IMG/VR virus record: IMGVR_UViG_3300026533_000004
Coordinates: 1 to 48,156 of that record
Strand: one strand, 5' to 3'
Source of the DNA: a virus
DNA: 48,156 nucleotides
Part shown: positions 31,543 to 39,959 of the stretch, one piece after another
Layout of the letters: each line of letters starts with the position of its first letter
How positions within the stretch are numbered: the first letter of the stretch is position 1
Made by a program: the position numbers and the translations under genes
The notes under the pieces: generated by a model
Told to the model about the DNA's origin: nothing
Database searches by the model: none
The model's input: the letters and a program-made list of their open reading frames with translations, nothing else

Positions 31543-33489
31543 TTAAATAGGTAATTTATTTACCATATTTAACATCTCCTTTTTGTTTGAATTATTTAAT
31601 ATAGGAACTATTAAATAATTCACTGCGTCAACAAGAGTATCAATAATATCATCATGTTCATGTGTATCATTTATAGTAAATTCATTCATTTCTTTTTTAA
31701 TAGTAGGTATAAATGTTTTATTATCATCAGCATGATAAGTAATATATCCTTGTTTAATTAAATGTGATACATTACTAACCCTATATACCTTATCCTTATT
31801 TCTTTGAATATCTACAATATTAAAACCCTCTCTTCTTAGCATTTGTATTAAACTTGTTCCACTTGCTTTATCTTCTATATATGCAAGTGATAATTTAGGA
31901 TATAAACCTCTATTATTTAATTCATTATAAGTCCATTTATTCCACATTAATTTAAAATTTAAAATTAAATTATAAAACTCTACTTTTTCACGGAATAAAT
32001 CTATTAAAAATAATTTATTATCTTCAGTAACTCCTACAATTAAAAATACTGTATAATCATTGTAAGTTTTAGTTTTATTAGCAGTATCTGCAAATAAAAC
32101 TACTTGTTTTAACTTAATAAAGTGTTTAGGAGTATCTTTAACCTCAACAAGCCAATTACCTCTTAATAATCTACTTTTAGTATCTAAAATTGGTTCTTGT
32201 TGTAACTGTGAATAAAAATAATGAGGATTATTAACTCTTTCTTGCAATAAATAATCTAAATTATATCTAATATCCCAACTAGATATAGGTTTTTTATTTT
32301 TAGTTTCTCTATCTACATTATTTACTATATTTAAATCTTTATTTAAAGTAATAGTTTCTTTAGCATATTTATTTATTTTAACTTCATTTATTAAAGCAGG
32401 TATTTTAAGTAAAGTCCATTCATTAAGGTATTTAGTTAATAAATGATTAGTAAAATCTTTAGTATGTAACCTTTGCATTATAACTATTATAGGTATATTT
32501 TCAGTAGCTATCCTACTTTTAAATACATTTTCAAAACGATTATTAATAAATTCTCTTTTAGTATTTGATAATGCGTCATCAGGTTTAAGAGGGTCATCTA
32601 TAATCATAAAACCACTGAAACCACTTATATTAATATTCCCTGCTCTAAAACCTGTAATACCTGCACCACTTGCACTAGCTTTAAATACTCCACCTTGATT
32701 AGTTTTCCATATAGATTTAGAGTTAGTATCATCTATAATTTTAATATTAAATAATTCTCTATATAATACAGAATTTACAATTATATCTCTAATAATAGAA
32801 CTATTTAATTTCACTAAACTATCATTGTAAGATATATGTAATATCTTACTTCTACTTTCTATAGCATAAGCTCTTAATGAACTAACTATAACACCTCTAA
32901 AGGTTTTACCATAACCCATAGGTATATTTATAATTAATCTTTTAATTTCACCTCTAAACACTTTATCCATAGTAGAATTAAATACATCATCAAAAGGAGT
33001 TTCAATATAATTACCCTCTAATTCATATGCAATAAATTTAGTAAAAGCATTGTGATTACTAATTAAATAATTTGCTATTTTAAATTTATTATAATCGTAT
33101 CTCTCTGCAAGTTCTTTTATATATTCATTTTCTTCCACTAATTTTTTATCTAATTTAATATTAGTTTTTATATTATTTAGTGGAGATGAAAATATTATAT
33201 TTAGATTTTTAAATATAATAGATTGAACTTTAAGATTAGAGCTAGTTTGTTCTAAATCTATTATATTTAAATTATCCAATATTAATCTTGCATTTTCTAA
33301 ATTTATATTAGCATGTTTTTTAACCTCATCTACATATTTATTTTCTTTAATGTATTTTCGCATAATATCATCAAAATTTATAAGTGTAGATGATAACTGG
33401 AATAAATCATAGATAGTTATTTCATCTATATCTATATCAACATAATTCAAATATTGGTTTGTTTGTTTAATCAATTCAAATACTTTCAT
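31543..33489 (-). CDS. Terminase large subunit
   Basis: 648 residues from ATG 33489; an upstream GTG at 33525 gives 660 but has no ribosome-binding site, and the interval is TATAAT-rich like a promoter. ATPase: Walker A NIPMGYGKTF (about 188-197), Walker B FMIIDDPLKP (about 295), coupling motif VIMQRLH. Nuclease: VLFADTANK, LAYIEDKASGT and HEHDDIIDTLVDAV near the C-terminus. It drives DNA packaging through the portal. The ~150-residue N-terminal helical extension is longer than usual. No small terminase was recognised. Confidence 0.85.
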   Translation of the reverse strand: MKVFELIKQTNQYLNYVDIDIDEITIYDLFQLSSTLINFDDIMRKYIKENKYVDEVKKHANINLENARLILDNLNIIDLEQTSSNLKVQSIIFKNLNIIFSSPLNNIKTNIKLDKKLVEENEYIKELAERYDYNKFKIANYLISNHNAFTKFIAYELEGNYIETPFDDVFNSTMDKVFRGEIKRLIINIPMGYGKTFRGVIVSSLRAYAIESRSKILHISYNDSLVKLNSSIIRDIIVNSVLYRELFNIKIIDDTNSKSIWKTNQGGVFKASASGAGITGFRAGNINISGFSGFMIIDDPLKPDDALSNTKREFINNRFENVFKSRIATENIPIIVIMQRLHTKDFTNHLLTKYLNEWTLLKIPALINEVKINKYAKETITLNKDLNIVNNVDRETKNKKPISSWDIRYNLDYLLQERVNNPHYFYSQLQQEPILDTKSRLLRGNWLVEVKDTPKHFIKLKQVVLFADTANKTKTYNDYTVFLIVGVTEDNKLFLIDLFREKVEFYNLILNFKLMWNKWTYNELNNRGLYPKLSLAYIEDKASGTSLIQMLRREGFNIVDIQRNKDKVYRVSNVSHLIKQGYITYHADDNKTFIPTIKKEMNEFTINDTHEHDDIIDTLVDAVNYLIVPILNNSNKKEMLNMVNKLPI

Positions 33490-33545
33490 ACTTAGAATTA
33501 TATCAGAATTATAATTTTTAGTCACTATAATATCACAATTAATTT

Positions 33546-33985
33546 AGTAACTTAATCAAATCTTAACTATTTACAAGCTCTAAATATACCTTACATTTAT
33601 CACTATAAAATTGCATTTTATGTAACTCTTTATTGAATGTTACCGTATTTTTAGGTTACATAACTCCGTGTAACCGTTTTTTAAAACCTTTATAAATCCC
33701 TATTTTTCGGTGTTTATAAGCATTTGTTACCTTGTATATCATTTTTACCTTATTTAAAGTGAAAAATAAAAAGGGAGAAATTAAAGAACAATATTTAACA
33801 TGAATTTCCCCTTTTTTAAAACGAGGGTGTATAAATATGCTGAAAAAGGTTACAAAAATATAATCTTTAATAAACACCTATTTGATGGGATTTATAGATG
33901 TTTTTATGCAGAGTTACACTATTTTAGTTGTAACTTATCTAAAATGTATAATTTATTAAATTGTAGGTTTAAGAATTTGTTAAGA
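33546..33985 (+). repeat. Dispersed ~440-bp intergenic repeat, copy C
   Basis: Same orientation as copy A and likewise between divergent genes (terminase and gp46-like). It keeps the GTTAC/GTAAC sites and the hairpin with arms 33768-33782 and 33803-33817. The end nearest the gp46-like gene diverges from A and B after 33985. The embedded MNFPFF frame (33800-34009) and an opposite-strand frame are probably not genes. Confidence 0.9.
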
Positions 33986-34009
33986 ATTTTAATATTTAAA
34001 TATATATGA

Positions 34010-34015
34010 TATAAT
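34010..34015 (+). promoter_or_regulatory. Extended -10 promoter of baseplate operon
   Basis: TG-A-TATAAT, with weak TTTTAA 17 bases upstream, followed by ATTCTTAAAAAGGAG before the ATG at 34040. Confidence 0.6.
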
Positions 34016-34039
34016 ATTCTTAAAAAGGAGTTTTAAAGA

Positions 34040-34384
34040 ATGTTTGATTTTAAACTATTACCTACTACAAATGATATTATTATCAATAATGATATTGAAA
34101 TTACTAATGAATTATATACGCATATATTAGTATCTCTCTTTGCAAATAAGGATATAGATATTATTCTTGATGAAAATGTAGGTAGTGATTTATATAAATA
34201 TTATCAATCTAAAATTACTACAAATACATTAACTAATATTAAGAATAGTATTAAAAATGCTCTAAATCAATTAAATTTAGACTATAATTTAGATATATCA
34301 ATAGTTAAAAATAGTATTCAAATAAATGTATATTTACTAGATGTATCTAATAATAATATTACTAAATATACATTTACTATATAG
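34040..34384 (+). CDS. Baseplate wedge protein (Mu gp46 / gpW-gp25-like)
   Basis: 114 residues; the start MFDFKLLPTTNDIIINNDIEITNELYTHILVSLFANKD and the later helix-strand pattern fit the phage GP46 family, which joins the tail hub to the wedge. It directly precedes the baseplate J-like gene, the same order as in Mu. Strong AAAAAGGAG ribosome-binding site and extended -10 promoter upstream. Confidence 0.7.
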   Translation: MFDFKLLPTTNDIIINNDIEITNELYTHILVSLFANKDIDIILDENVGSDLYKYYQSKITTNTLTNIKNSIKNALNQLNLDYNLDISIVKNSIQINVYLLDVSNNNITKYTFTI

Positions 34385-34395
34385 GAGTTATTAAC

Positions 34396-35697
34396 ATGCT
34401 GATTACTTATGATGATATTAAAAGAGATTTAAAAAATGAGTTCTTGAAACAGTTTCCTACTGTAAAAGTATTTGATAATAATACTTTTATATCTATATTT
34501 TTAAATATAATTGCATTTGGTATATATAATCTCCATAAATCTATTTTATTTTTACTAAAACAAACCTTTGCAAATACAGCAGATTTAGACCATTTAAAAT
34601 TACAAGCTACTAATAGATTAGAATATTTACAAGCTACTAAATCAAGTGGTAAAGTATGTATAAATGGAGATATTGGAACTACTATAAACAGTGGAGAGAT
34701 ATTTAATTTAAAAAATAGTAATTTGCAATTTAAACTTTTAGATAATGTAACTATAAATGAAATTAGTTATTTAAATGTTGATATAGATAGTATATATAGT
34801 TATGAAAAGATATGTAGTATCAAATTTAAAAATTATACCTCTTTTATAGTTGGTATGAGTATTACTATAGAAAATGCTACTATTAATGAATTTAACGGTA
34901 TATGGACTATAAATAAGATTATAGATAGATATACTATTGAAATTACTATAAATGATAGTTTACTATTGCAAGAGGATTTATCTAGTAGCTCTATTAAAAT
35001 TAAAGCTAATATAGGTATTGGTAATATAGAAAGTGTAGAAGTTGGTAAAATAAATAATATATCTCCATTTTCTATATTAGAAAGTTCTAATCCAAATATA
35101 GATTTTGTAGGTATTAATTATAATGGATTAACAGGTGGTAGAGATAATGAAACAGATGAAGAGTATAGAGTTAGATACTTGCAATTTTTAAGAGAGCCAC
35201 AGGCATTTTTTAATGCAAATTGGATTAAATATAAAATATTAGATAATTTTCCTAAAGTTACTAGGGTTGATATTTTAGGAAATGAAGATGAGGTTAATAT
35301 ATATGTAATAAATACTAATGCAATAGATTTAATTGTAGATACTAATACTATTGATAGTATTAAAACATATCTATTTGATACATATAAACCTATTAATCTA
35401 TCTACTGATAAATTTAATGTATTAAATCCTACACAACAAGAAATTAGCTTTAATTTACTTAATATTAAACCCTCTCCAAATAATGCTTTTAAAGATGTAA
35501 TAAAGCAAGAATTATATAATTATATTATTAGCTTACCAATAGGTGGATATATGCGATTAGACCTATTAAAAGGGTTTATTTATAATATCAGAGACTATGA
35601 AAATAACTACTATATAGATAGTTTTGATATATCACTAAATAATGATGTAGATATAGCATTAGGTAGTATTTTAATACCTAAAATAGAAATATTATAA
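34396..35697 (+). CDS. Baseplate J-like protein (Mu gp47)
   Basis: 433 residues. The diagnostic J-like segment is GLTGGRDNETDEEYRVRYLQFLREPQAFFNANWIKYKIL (about 247-285), followed by FPKVTRVDILGNEDEVNIYVI (about 289-309). The N-terminal YDDIKRDLKNEFLKQFPTVKVFDNNTFISIFLNIIA segment is also family-like. It builds the wedge arms of the contractile-tail baseplate. It lies 11 bases after the gp46-like gene. Confidence 0.85.
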   Translation: MLITYDDIKRDLKNEFLKQFPTVKVFDNNTFISIFLNIIAFGIYNLHKSILFLLKQTFANTADLDHLKLQATNRLEYLQATKSSGKVCINGDIGTTINSGEIFNLKNSNLQFKLLDNVTINEISYLNVDIDSIYSYEKICSIKFKNYTSFIVGMSITIENATINEFNGIWTINKIIDRYTIEITINDSLLLQEDLSSSSIKIKANIGIGNIESVEVGKINNISPFSILESSNPNIDFVGINYNGLTGGRDNETDEEYRVRYLQFLREPQAFFNANWIKYKILDNFPKVTRVDILGNEDEVNIYVINTNAIDLIVDTNTIDSIKTYLFDTYKPINLSTDKFNVLNPTQQEISFNLLNIKPSPNNAFKDVIKQELYNYIISLPIGGYMRLDLLKGFIYNIRDYENNYYIDSFDISLNNDVDIALGSILIPKIEIL

Positions 35698-35708
35698 GGA
35701 GTGTAATT

Positions 35709-36395
35709 ATGATATGTGAATTAATAAAATCTAAATTATCTTGTAATAATATTGCATTATTTACAAGTAAGATTTATAATAATATTGAATTAAATATAAA
35801 TAGTGGTGTAGGTGTATTAAATGGATACAATGGAGAAATTGGAGATAGTATTAGAATTTGTGCTAATAATAAGTTTGATTGTGATGATATTAATTTAATT
35901 AGCAGTGATTTAATCTTTACAACTCATATTTTAAATACTACTAATAGTTTTAATTTTAAATATGAGTATATTGATTTAAATATGCAGGTAGATATACTTA
36001 ATAAAATAAATATAGTAACTATTAGTAGTGAAACTATTGCATTTGAGATATTTAAAAATAATCCTACTAATTATATTTTTATTATCCCTACTATTAAAAA
36101 ATTAAATAACTATGATAGTGCTAATATATCTTTAGAGCAATATTATAATATTTTAATTTATTTATACAATAGAGAAGATATTAATAATTTTATTCACATA
36201 AATACTATAGATATTATTGAAAATGAGATAATAAATATTTTATTAAATGCTAATTATAAATTTAATAGTAGTGAATTTGTATTTAATACTCAATATACAC
36301 TAATTAAAAAAATGCAAATATCTAATAAAATAATTTTAGATAGATATAATAATGAATGCTATAATCTTACTTTAACTAATCCAAATTGTGTATAA
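35709..36395 (+). CDS. Tail/baseplate-operon protein, unknown
   Basis: 228 residues, 11 bases after the J-like gene with AAGGAG upstream. Mixed alpha/beta with several cysteines near the N-terminus (ICELIKSKLSCNN, SIRICANNKFDCDD) and a C-terminal Cys pair (NECYNLTLTNPNC). A DUF1834/Mu gp37-type completion protein would be one possibility, but the resemblance is not good enough to assign. The gp48-like gene is instead at 40549. Confidence 0.5.
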   Translation: MICELIKSKLSCNNIALFTSKIYNNIELNINSGVGVLNGYNGEIGDSIRICANNKFDCDDINLISSDLIFTTHILNTTNSFNFKYEYIDLNMQVDILNKINIVTISSETIAFEIFKNNPTNYIFIIPTIKKLNNYDSANISLEQYYNILIYLYNREDINNFIHINTIDIIENEIINILLNANYKFNSSEFVFNTQYTLIKKMQISNKIILDRYNNECYNLTLTNPNCV

Positions 36396-36402
36396 TTTAA
36401 CT

Positions 36403-36435
36403 AAAATTTTTATATAATTTTATTATAAAAATTTT
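36403..36435 (+). terminator. A/T-only hairpin before the accessory cassette
   Basis: AAAATTTTTATA (36403-36414) and TATAAAAATTTT (36424-36435) pair perfectly, directly before the AAAGGA of the next gene. It could weakly terminate or occlude that ribosome-binding site. Confidence 0.4.
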
Positions 36436-36447
36436 AAAGGATTTATA

Positions 36448-36903
36448 ATGAAAATATCAAAGGGTTATAATAAAAGTATAGCTTTACTAGCATTATGCAG
36501 TGGTTTATTAATTAGTAGTAAAGATGTATCAGCATATAAAGATATTAGTGATATATTCTTAAATATTGCAGATGATATAGTAGCATTTACTAAAGGTAAA
36601 CATAATTATAATATCTCTAATATTAAATCATTTTCAGATAGAAAAGTTAGGGAAAGTATGAAAGAATTAGAAAAAGAAGAAAGTATCAATCCTTTACTTT
36701 TAACATGTAAGTTAATTAGAAATATATATGAAAATGATAAAACAAAGAGTGAAATTAAAGAGTTCTTAAATACTATTATTGATAATGTTAAAATACTTGA
36801 AAATATCATTAATAGTAGTGTAGGTAATAAGTTTTTAGCTTTAAAACTTAATTTAAGATATAGAGGTTTAGCTAATAGAATAGTAAATATATATTTTTCA
36901 TAA
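36448..36903 (+). CDS. Exported or membrane-tethered protein of accessory cassette
   Basis: 151 residues. The N-terminus KISKGYNKSIALLALCSGLLISSKDVSAYKDI is a likely signal peptide with cleavage after VSA; the LCSGLLISS stretch could instead be a poor lipobox. The mature part is helical (SFSDRKVRESMKELEKEE, LLLTCKLIRNIYENDKTKSEIKEFLNTIIDNV). No homologue recognised. First of three non-structural genes inserted between tail genes. Confidence 0.5.
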   Translation: MKISKGYNKSIALLALCSGLLISSKDVSAYKDISDIFLNIADDIVAFTKGKHNYNISNIKSFSDRKVRESMKELEKEESINPLLLTCKLIRNIYENDKTKSEIKEFLNTIIDNVKILENIINSSVGNKFLALKLNLRYRGLANRIVNIYFS

Positions 36904-36913
36904 AGGAAATATT

Positions 36914-37414
36914 ATGAGTGGGATAGATTGGTTAATATTAAAAGATTTTGATAATGGTATCAATATAAGGAATTTAACAAGGAAATATGATGTAAATAGT
37001 GCATATATTAAATATGTTATATCTACTAAAGGTAATGTAGAGCTTATTAAAAAAATGAGGAATAGGCGAAGTGATACAATTATTAAAAATGAATTATTGG
37101 ATAAATTTTTAGATTTGTATAGTAGTAATATAAAATTAAGAGATATTGCAAATCAATTATATCTTACTAAAAATACTATAATATCTACTATCTCAAATAG
37201 AAAATTAAAATTGAGAGATATTGATAAACAAGAAATTGATAAATTGTATAATAAATTATTCAATATTAGTAGTATTGCAAATCAGTTGTATTTACCTTAT
37301 CATCTAGTTAAGGATTATTTAAATATTAAAAAGAATAATCTAAATATTAAAACTATCAATCCTTATTTTTTAAAAAGAGGTAAAATATCAGACGCTTATA
37401 TAAGTTTTTCATAA
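36914..37414 (+). CDS. Protein with repeated helix-turn-helix motifs
   Basis: 166 residues. Three HTH-like units: about 17-34 (INIRNLTRKYDVNSAYIKYVI), 74-95 (IKLRDIANQLYLTKNTIISTI) and 113-134 (FNISSIANQLYLPYHLVKDYL). The last two share the core IANQLYL, a clear internal duplication. Probably DNA-binding. It is 10 bases after the signal-peptide gene and 46 bases before the Csx20-like gene, so it may regulate this cassette, as Aca proteins do for anti-CRISPR operons; that comparison is inference. Confidence 0.6.
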   Translation: MSGIDWLILKDFDNGINIRNLTRKYDVNSAYIKYVISTKGNVELIKKMRNRRSDTIIKNELLDKFLDLYSSNIKLRDIANQLYLTKNTIISTISNRKLKLRDIDKQEIDKLYNKLFNISSIANQLYLPYHLVKDYLNIKKNNLNIKTINPYFLKRGKISDAYISFS

Positions 37415-37459
37415 GCAATATTTGTTTATAATTTTATTAAAAATTTAAAGGATAGAAAC

Positions 37460-37849
37460 ATGAAATTACTTGTAATCAGCAACCATACATTAACAAATGA
37501 GCAAATTAGTGACGCTTATAAAAGCCTAAATGTAGATAAAATAGAATATCTACCTTATGAGTTAAGAGAACTTTGGGGTAATATTAATCCCGAATATAGT
37601 GAAATAGAGGTAGAAAGTTATATCCAACCTATTGAAGATTTTATTCATGAAAATGTAAATGTTGATGATTATGTATTAGTGCAAGGTGAATTTACAGCAA
37701 CTTTTTATATTGTAGATAATTTATTGCAATTAGGTGCAACTCCTATAGTAGCTACTACACAAAGAGTAGTTAAAGAGGTTCAAAAAGGTGATAAAGTTGT
37801 TAAAACAACCGAATTTAAACATATTAGATACAGACCTTATTTTATTTAA
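37460..37849 (+). CDS. csx20: Csx20-like protein, putative cyclic-oligoadenylate ring nuclease
   Basis: 129 residues over the full length of the family. Recognisable pattern: short strand KLLVISNHTLTNEQISDAYKSL, YLPYELRELWGNINPEYSEI (30-49), the core DDYVLVQGEFTATFYIVDNLLQLGATPIVATTQRVV (69-104), and the final FKHIRYRPYF (119-128). In type III CRISPR loci Csx20 is a CARF-related ancillary protein proposed to degrade or bind cyclic oligoadenylate second messengers. A phage copy outside any CRISPR locus suggests counter-defence. It has its own TATAAT (37427-37432) and AAAGGATAG leader. The family call is made from memory of the pattern; enzymatic activity is inference. Confidence 0.65.
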   Translation: MKLLVISNHTLTNEQISDAYKSLNVDKIEYLPYELRELWGNINPEYSEIEVESYIQPIEDFIHENVNVDDYVLVQGEFTATFYIVDNLLQLGATPIVATTQRVVKEVQKGDKVVKTTEFKHIRYRPYFI

Positions 37850-37865
37850 TTCTTCTCTCTAAATT

Positions 37866-37906
37866 CCTTTTTTAAGATATTATTGTTATAATATATCTAA
37901 AAAAGG
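37866..37906 (+). promoter_or_regulatory. Sheath-gene promoter inside a hairpin that covers the ribosome-binding site
   Basis: TATAAT at 37887-37892. CCTTTTTT-A-AGATAT (37866-37880) is complementary to ATATCT-A-AAAAAGG (37893-37906), which includes the ribosome-binding site. A transcript starting from the local -10 would lack the left arm; read-through mRNA from upstream would have it. Confidence 0.5.
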
Positions 37907-37914
37907 ATATATTA

Positions 37915-39399
37915 ATGCCAAGTTTACAAAGACCATCAATAACATTAAATATATCTCCTAGCATTACTAAACCTAGTATAGAACATAGAGTTTTGATTAT
38001 AGGTGAAATTGGAGATACTAGCACAGTAGAAACAAATAAAGTTATCAAAGATATTCAACTTACAGATATAGATATATTTGGTAAAGATAGTCAGTTATAT
38101 TATGCAATTCAAAAGTTTAAATCTATAAATAAATTAAATATTTTAGATGTTTTACCTATTGCAAAAGGTTCTAGTAAATCTACAAGCGATATTACTATTA
38201 CAGGAACAGCAACTAAAAATAATAAATTAACTTTTACATTAAATAATAATTTTGTTGAGGTTGTTGTTAATAATTCAGATAGTGATATAACTATTGCTAC
38301 TAATTTAGAAAGTGCATTAAATGCAAATAGTTACTTTACTGATGTATTTACAATTAGTAGAACTGATAATAAAGTAACTTTAGAAACTAAACAACCTAGT
38401 GCTACATTAAATAATCAAACAGGAGTTATTACATTAGATAATTTAGATAATGGTATTACAAATACTATAAGTTATTTTAGTGGTGGTGCTAGTTCTACAC
38501 TCCCTGATAATTATTTATTTGATATATTAGATGAAAGATATAATAGTATCATTTATGATTATTCATTGGGATTAAATGCAGTTAGAGTTTATTTAGAAGC
38601 TCAATTTAATTTACTCAATAAAATTAATGATGGTGTAGGATTTACTACAATTAAAGATACTTTATTTAATTTTAAATCTATAGTAAATAGTCAAAATTAT
38701 AAAACACAAGTTATTTTTGGAAATATTTGTCAAATGGATTATAATGTATTTTCATTAGTTGCTACATCTGAAATAGTAGCTATAAGAGCATTAAGATTAA
38801 CAGATAAAGCAACTATAGCTAATTATGTATCTCAAAATATAGAAACTTTTGGTGGTATTAGTTTAGCAAGTTTACCATACTTTAATACTCCTTTATCATT
38901 CCCTAAACCTAATGGTTGTATTAATGAAGAGGATTTAATTAATGTAATTAATGCAGGTGGTTCATTATGGGTAAATAATGGTATTACTGTATTATCAGAA
39001 GTAGTTACTACTTATAAAACTAATAATCTTGGTGATGAAGATAAAAGTTTTAAATACCTTAATTATGTTGATACATTATCAGTAATTAGAGAGTATTTAA
39101 CTATTGGTCTTAGAAAAAGATACGCACAAGTAAGGCTTACAGACGGTAATTTAATACCTAATAAATCTATTACTAATAAAGGAGCTATCAAAGCAAGTAT
39201 TATTAAATATTTAAATGAACTTGCAGATTTAGCATTAGTTAGAAAAGGTTTAGATAAATTTATTAGTGATAATTTAATTATTACTGAAGATTTAGAAACA
39301 GACACAATTACATTTAATTGTAAAGTTCCTATTGTAGTGCAACTTAGAAATATTCAAGGTAATATTATTGAAGTATTAGAGATTGAAAGTAGTATATAA
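37915..39399 (+). CDS. Contractile tail sheath protein (Mu gpL-like)
   Basis: 494 residues. The sheath signature is present: N-terminal RPSITLNISPSITKPSIEHRVLIIGEIGD, a central inserted domain (about 85-185, beta-rich), and the conserved C-terminal part with GINTITVLSE-like GGSLWVNNGITVLSEVVTTYKT, RYAQVRLTDGN, and a final domain CKVPIVVQLRNIQGNIIEVLEI. It polymerises round the tube and contracts. The next gene starts on its stop codon. Confidence 0.85.
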   Translation: MPSLQRPSITLNISPSITKPSIEHRVLIIGEIGDTSTVETNKVIKDIQLTDIDIFGKDSQLYYAIQKFKSINKLNILDVLPIAKGSSKSTSDITITGTATKNNKLTFTLNNNFVEVVVNNSDSDITIATNLESALNANSYFTDVFTISRTDNKVTLETKQPSATLNNQTGVITLDNLDNGITNTISYFSGGASSTLPDNYLFDILDERYNSIIYDYSLGLNAVRVYLEAQFNLLNKINDGVGFTTIKDTLFNFKSIVNSQNYKTQVIFGNICQMDYNVFSLVATSEIVAIRALRLTDKATIANYVSQNIETFGGISLASLPYFNTPLSFPKPNGCINEEDLINVINAGGSLWVNNGITVLSEVVTTYKTNNLGDEDKSFKYLNYVDTLSVIREYLTIGLRKRYAQVRLTDGNLIPNKSITNKGAIKASIIKYLNELADLALVRKGLDKFISDNLIITEDLETDTITFNCKVPIVVQLRNIQGNIIEVLEIESSI

Positions 39400-39560
39400 T
39401 GGTTGTTGAAACTAAAATTAAAGAGATTAGTTACAATAAAATTAAAGATACTATTACATGCACTATAACTACTAAAAATGGTAATAAAGTGGTTGGTGTT
39501 GGAGATGAGAAGTTAAAAGCATATAATAGTGCATTAAATAAATTAAAAGGAGTTAATTAA
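39399..39560 (+). CDS. Small protein between sheath and tube (53 residues)
   Basis: ATG overlaps the sheath stop (TAATG) and its TAA overlaps the tube ATG in the same way, so all three are coupled. Sequence begins MVVETKIKEISYNKIKDTIT and ends with LKAYNSALNKLKGVN; two short strands with a basic helix. A small gene near the sheath is common in Mu-like phages, but no family was matched. Confidence 0.65.
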   Translation: MVVETKIKEISYNKIKDTITCTITTKNGNKVVGVGDEKLKAYNSALNKLKGVN

Positions 39561-39949
39561 TGGCTGAACAAATAATAAGTAATCCACAAATTATTATAAA
39601 TGATGAGTTAATTGCATATACACCAAGTAGTTTAAAATATGTAAAAAATACAGCTAAAACCAATATTAAATCACTTACTGTTGGTGGAGAAAGTGCTATA
39701 ACTGTGCATAGTAAAGATATTACAGAGGCTGTTAGTCAAGTAACATTTAGTTTTAAAGCTACTACTAGAAATATAGAACTTTTAGATTTTTGGGTTAATA
39801 ATACTGCTAAAAATGTTATAGAGTTATCTAGTAGTGATGGTGTTATAGCTCTTGCATTTACAGGTATGAGTATAGAGGAAGTGCCTGAAATGGATTTTGG
39901 AGCAGATAAAGATATAGAAGTTACATTCAAAGGCGACCCTATTATATAA
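39560..39949 (+). CDS. Tail tube protein (Mu gpM-like)
   Basis: 129 residues, beta-rich: ELIAYTPSSLKYVKNTAKTNIKSLTVGGESAITVHSKDITEAVSQVTFSFKATTRNIELLDFWV and a closing strand IEVTFKGDPII. The length, position after the sheath and pattern fit the Mu-like tube family. It forms the rigid inner tube that DNA passes through. Confidence 0.8.
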   Translation: MAEQIISNPQIIINDELIAYTPSSLKYVKNTAKTNIKSLTVGGESAITVHSKDITEAVSQVTFSFKATTRNIELLDFWVNNTAKNVIELSSSDGVIALAFTGMSIEEVPEMDFGADKDIEVTFKGDPII

Positions 39950-39959
39950 AGGAGTAAAA

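Noticed and set aside
33656-33877. Opposite-strand frame in repeat C (segment MIYKVTNAYKHRKIG)
   Set aside because: It runs through the hairpin, lacks a ribosome-binding site and is not kept at the same length in the other copies.
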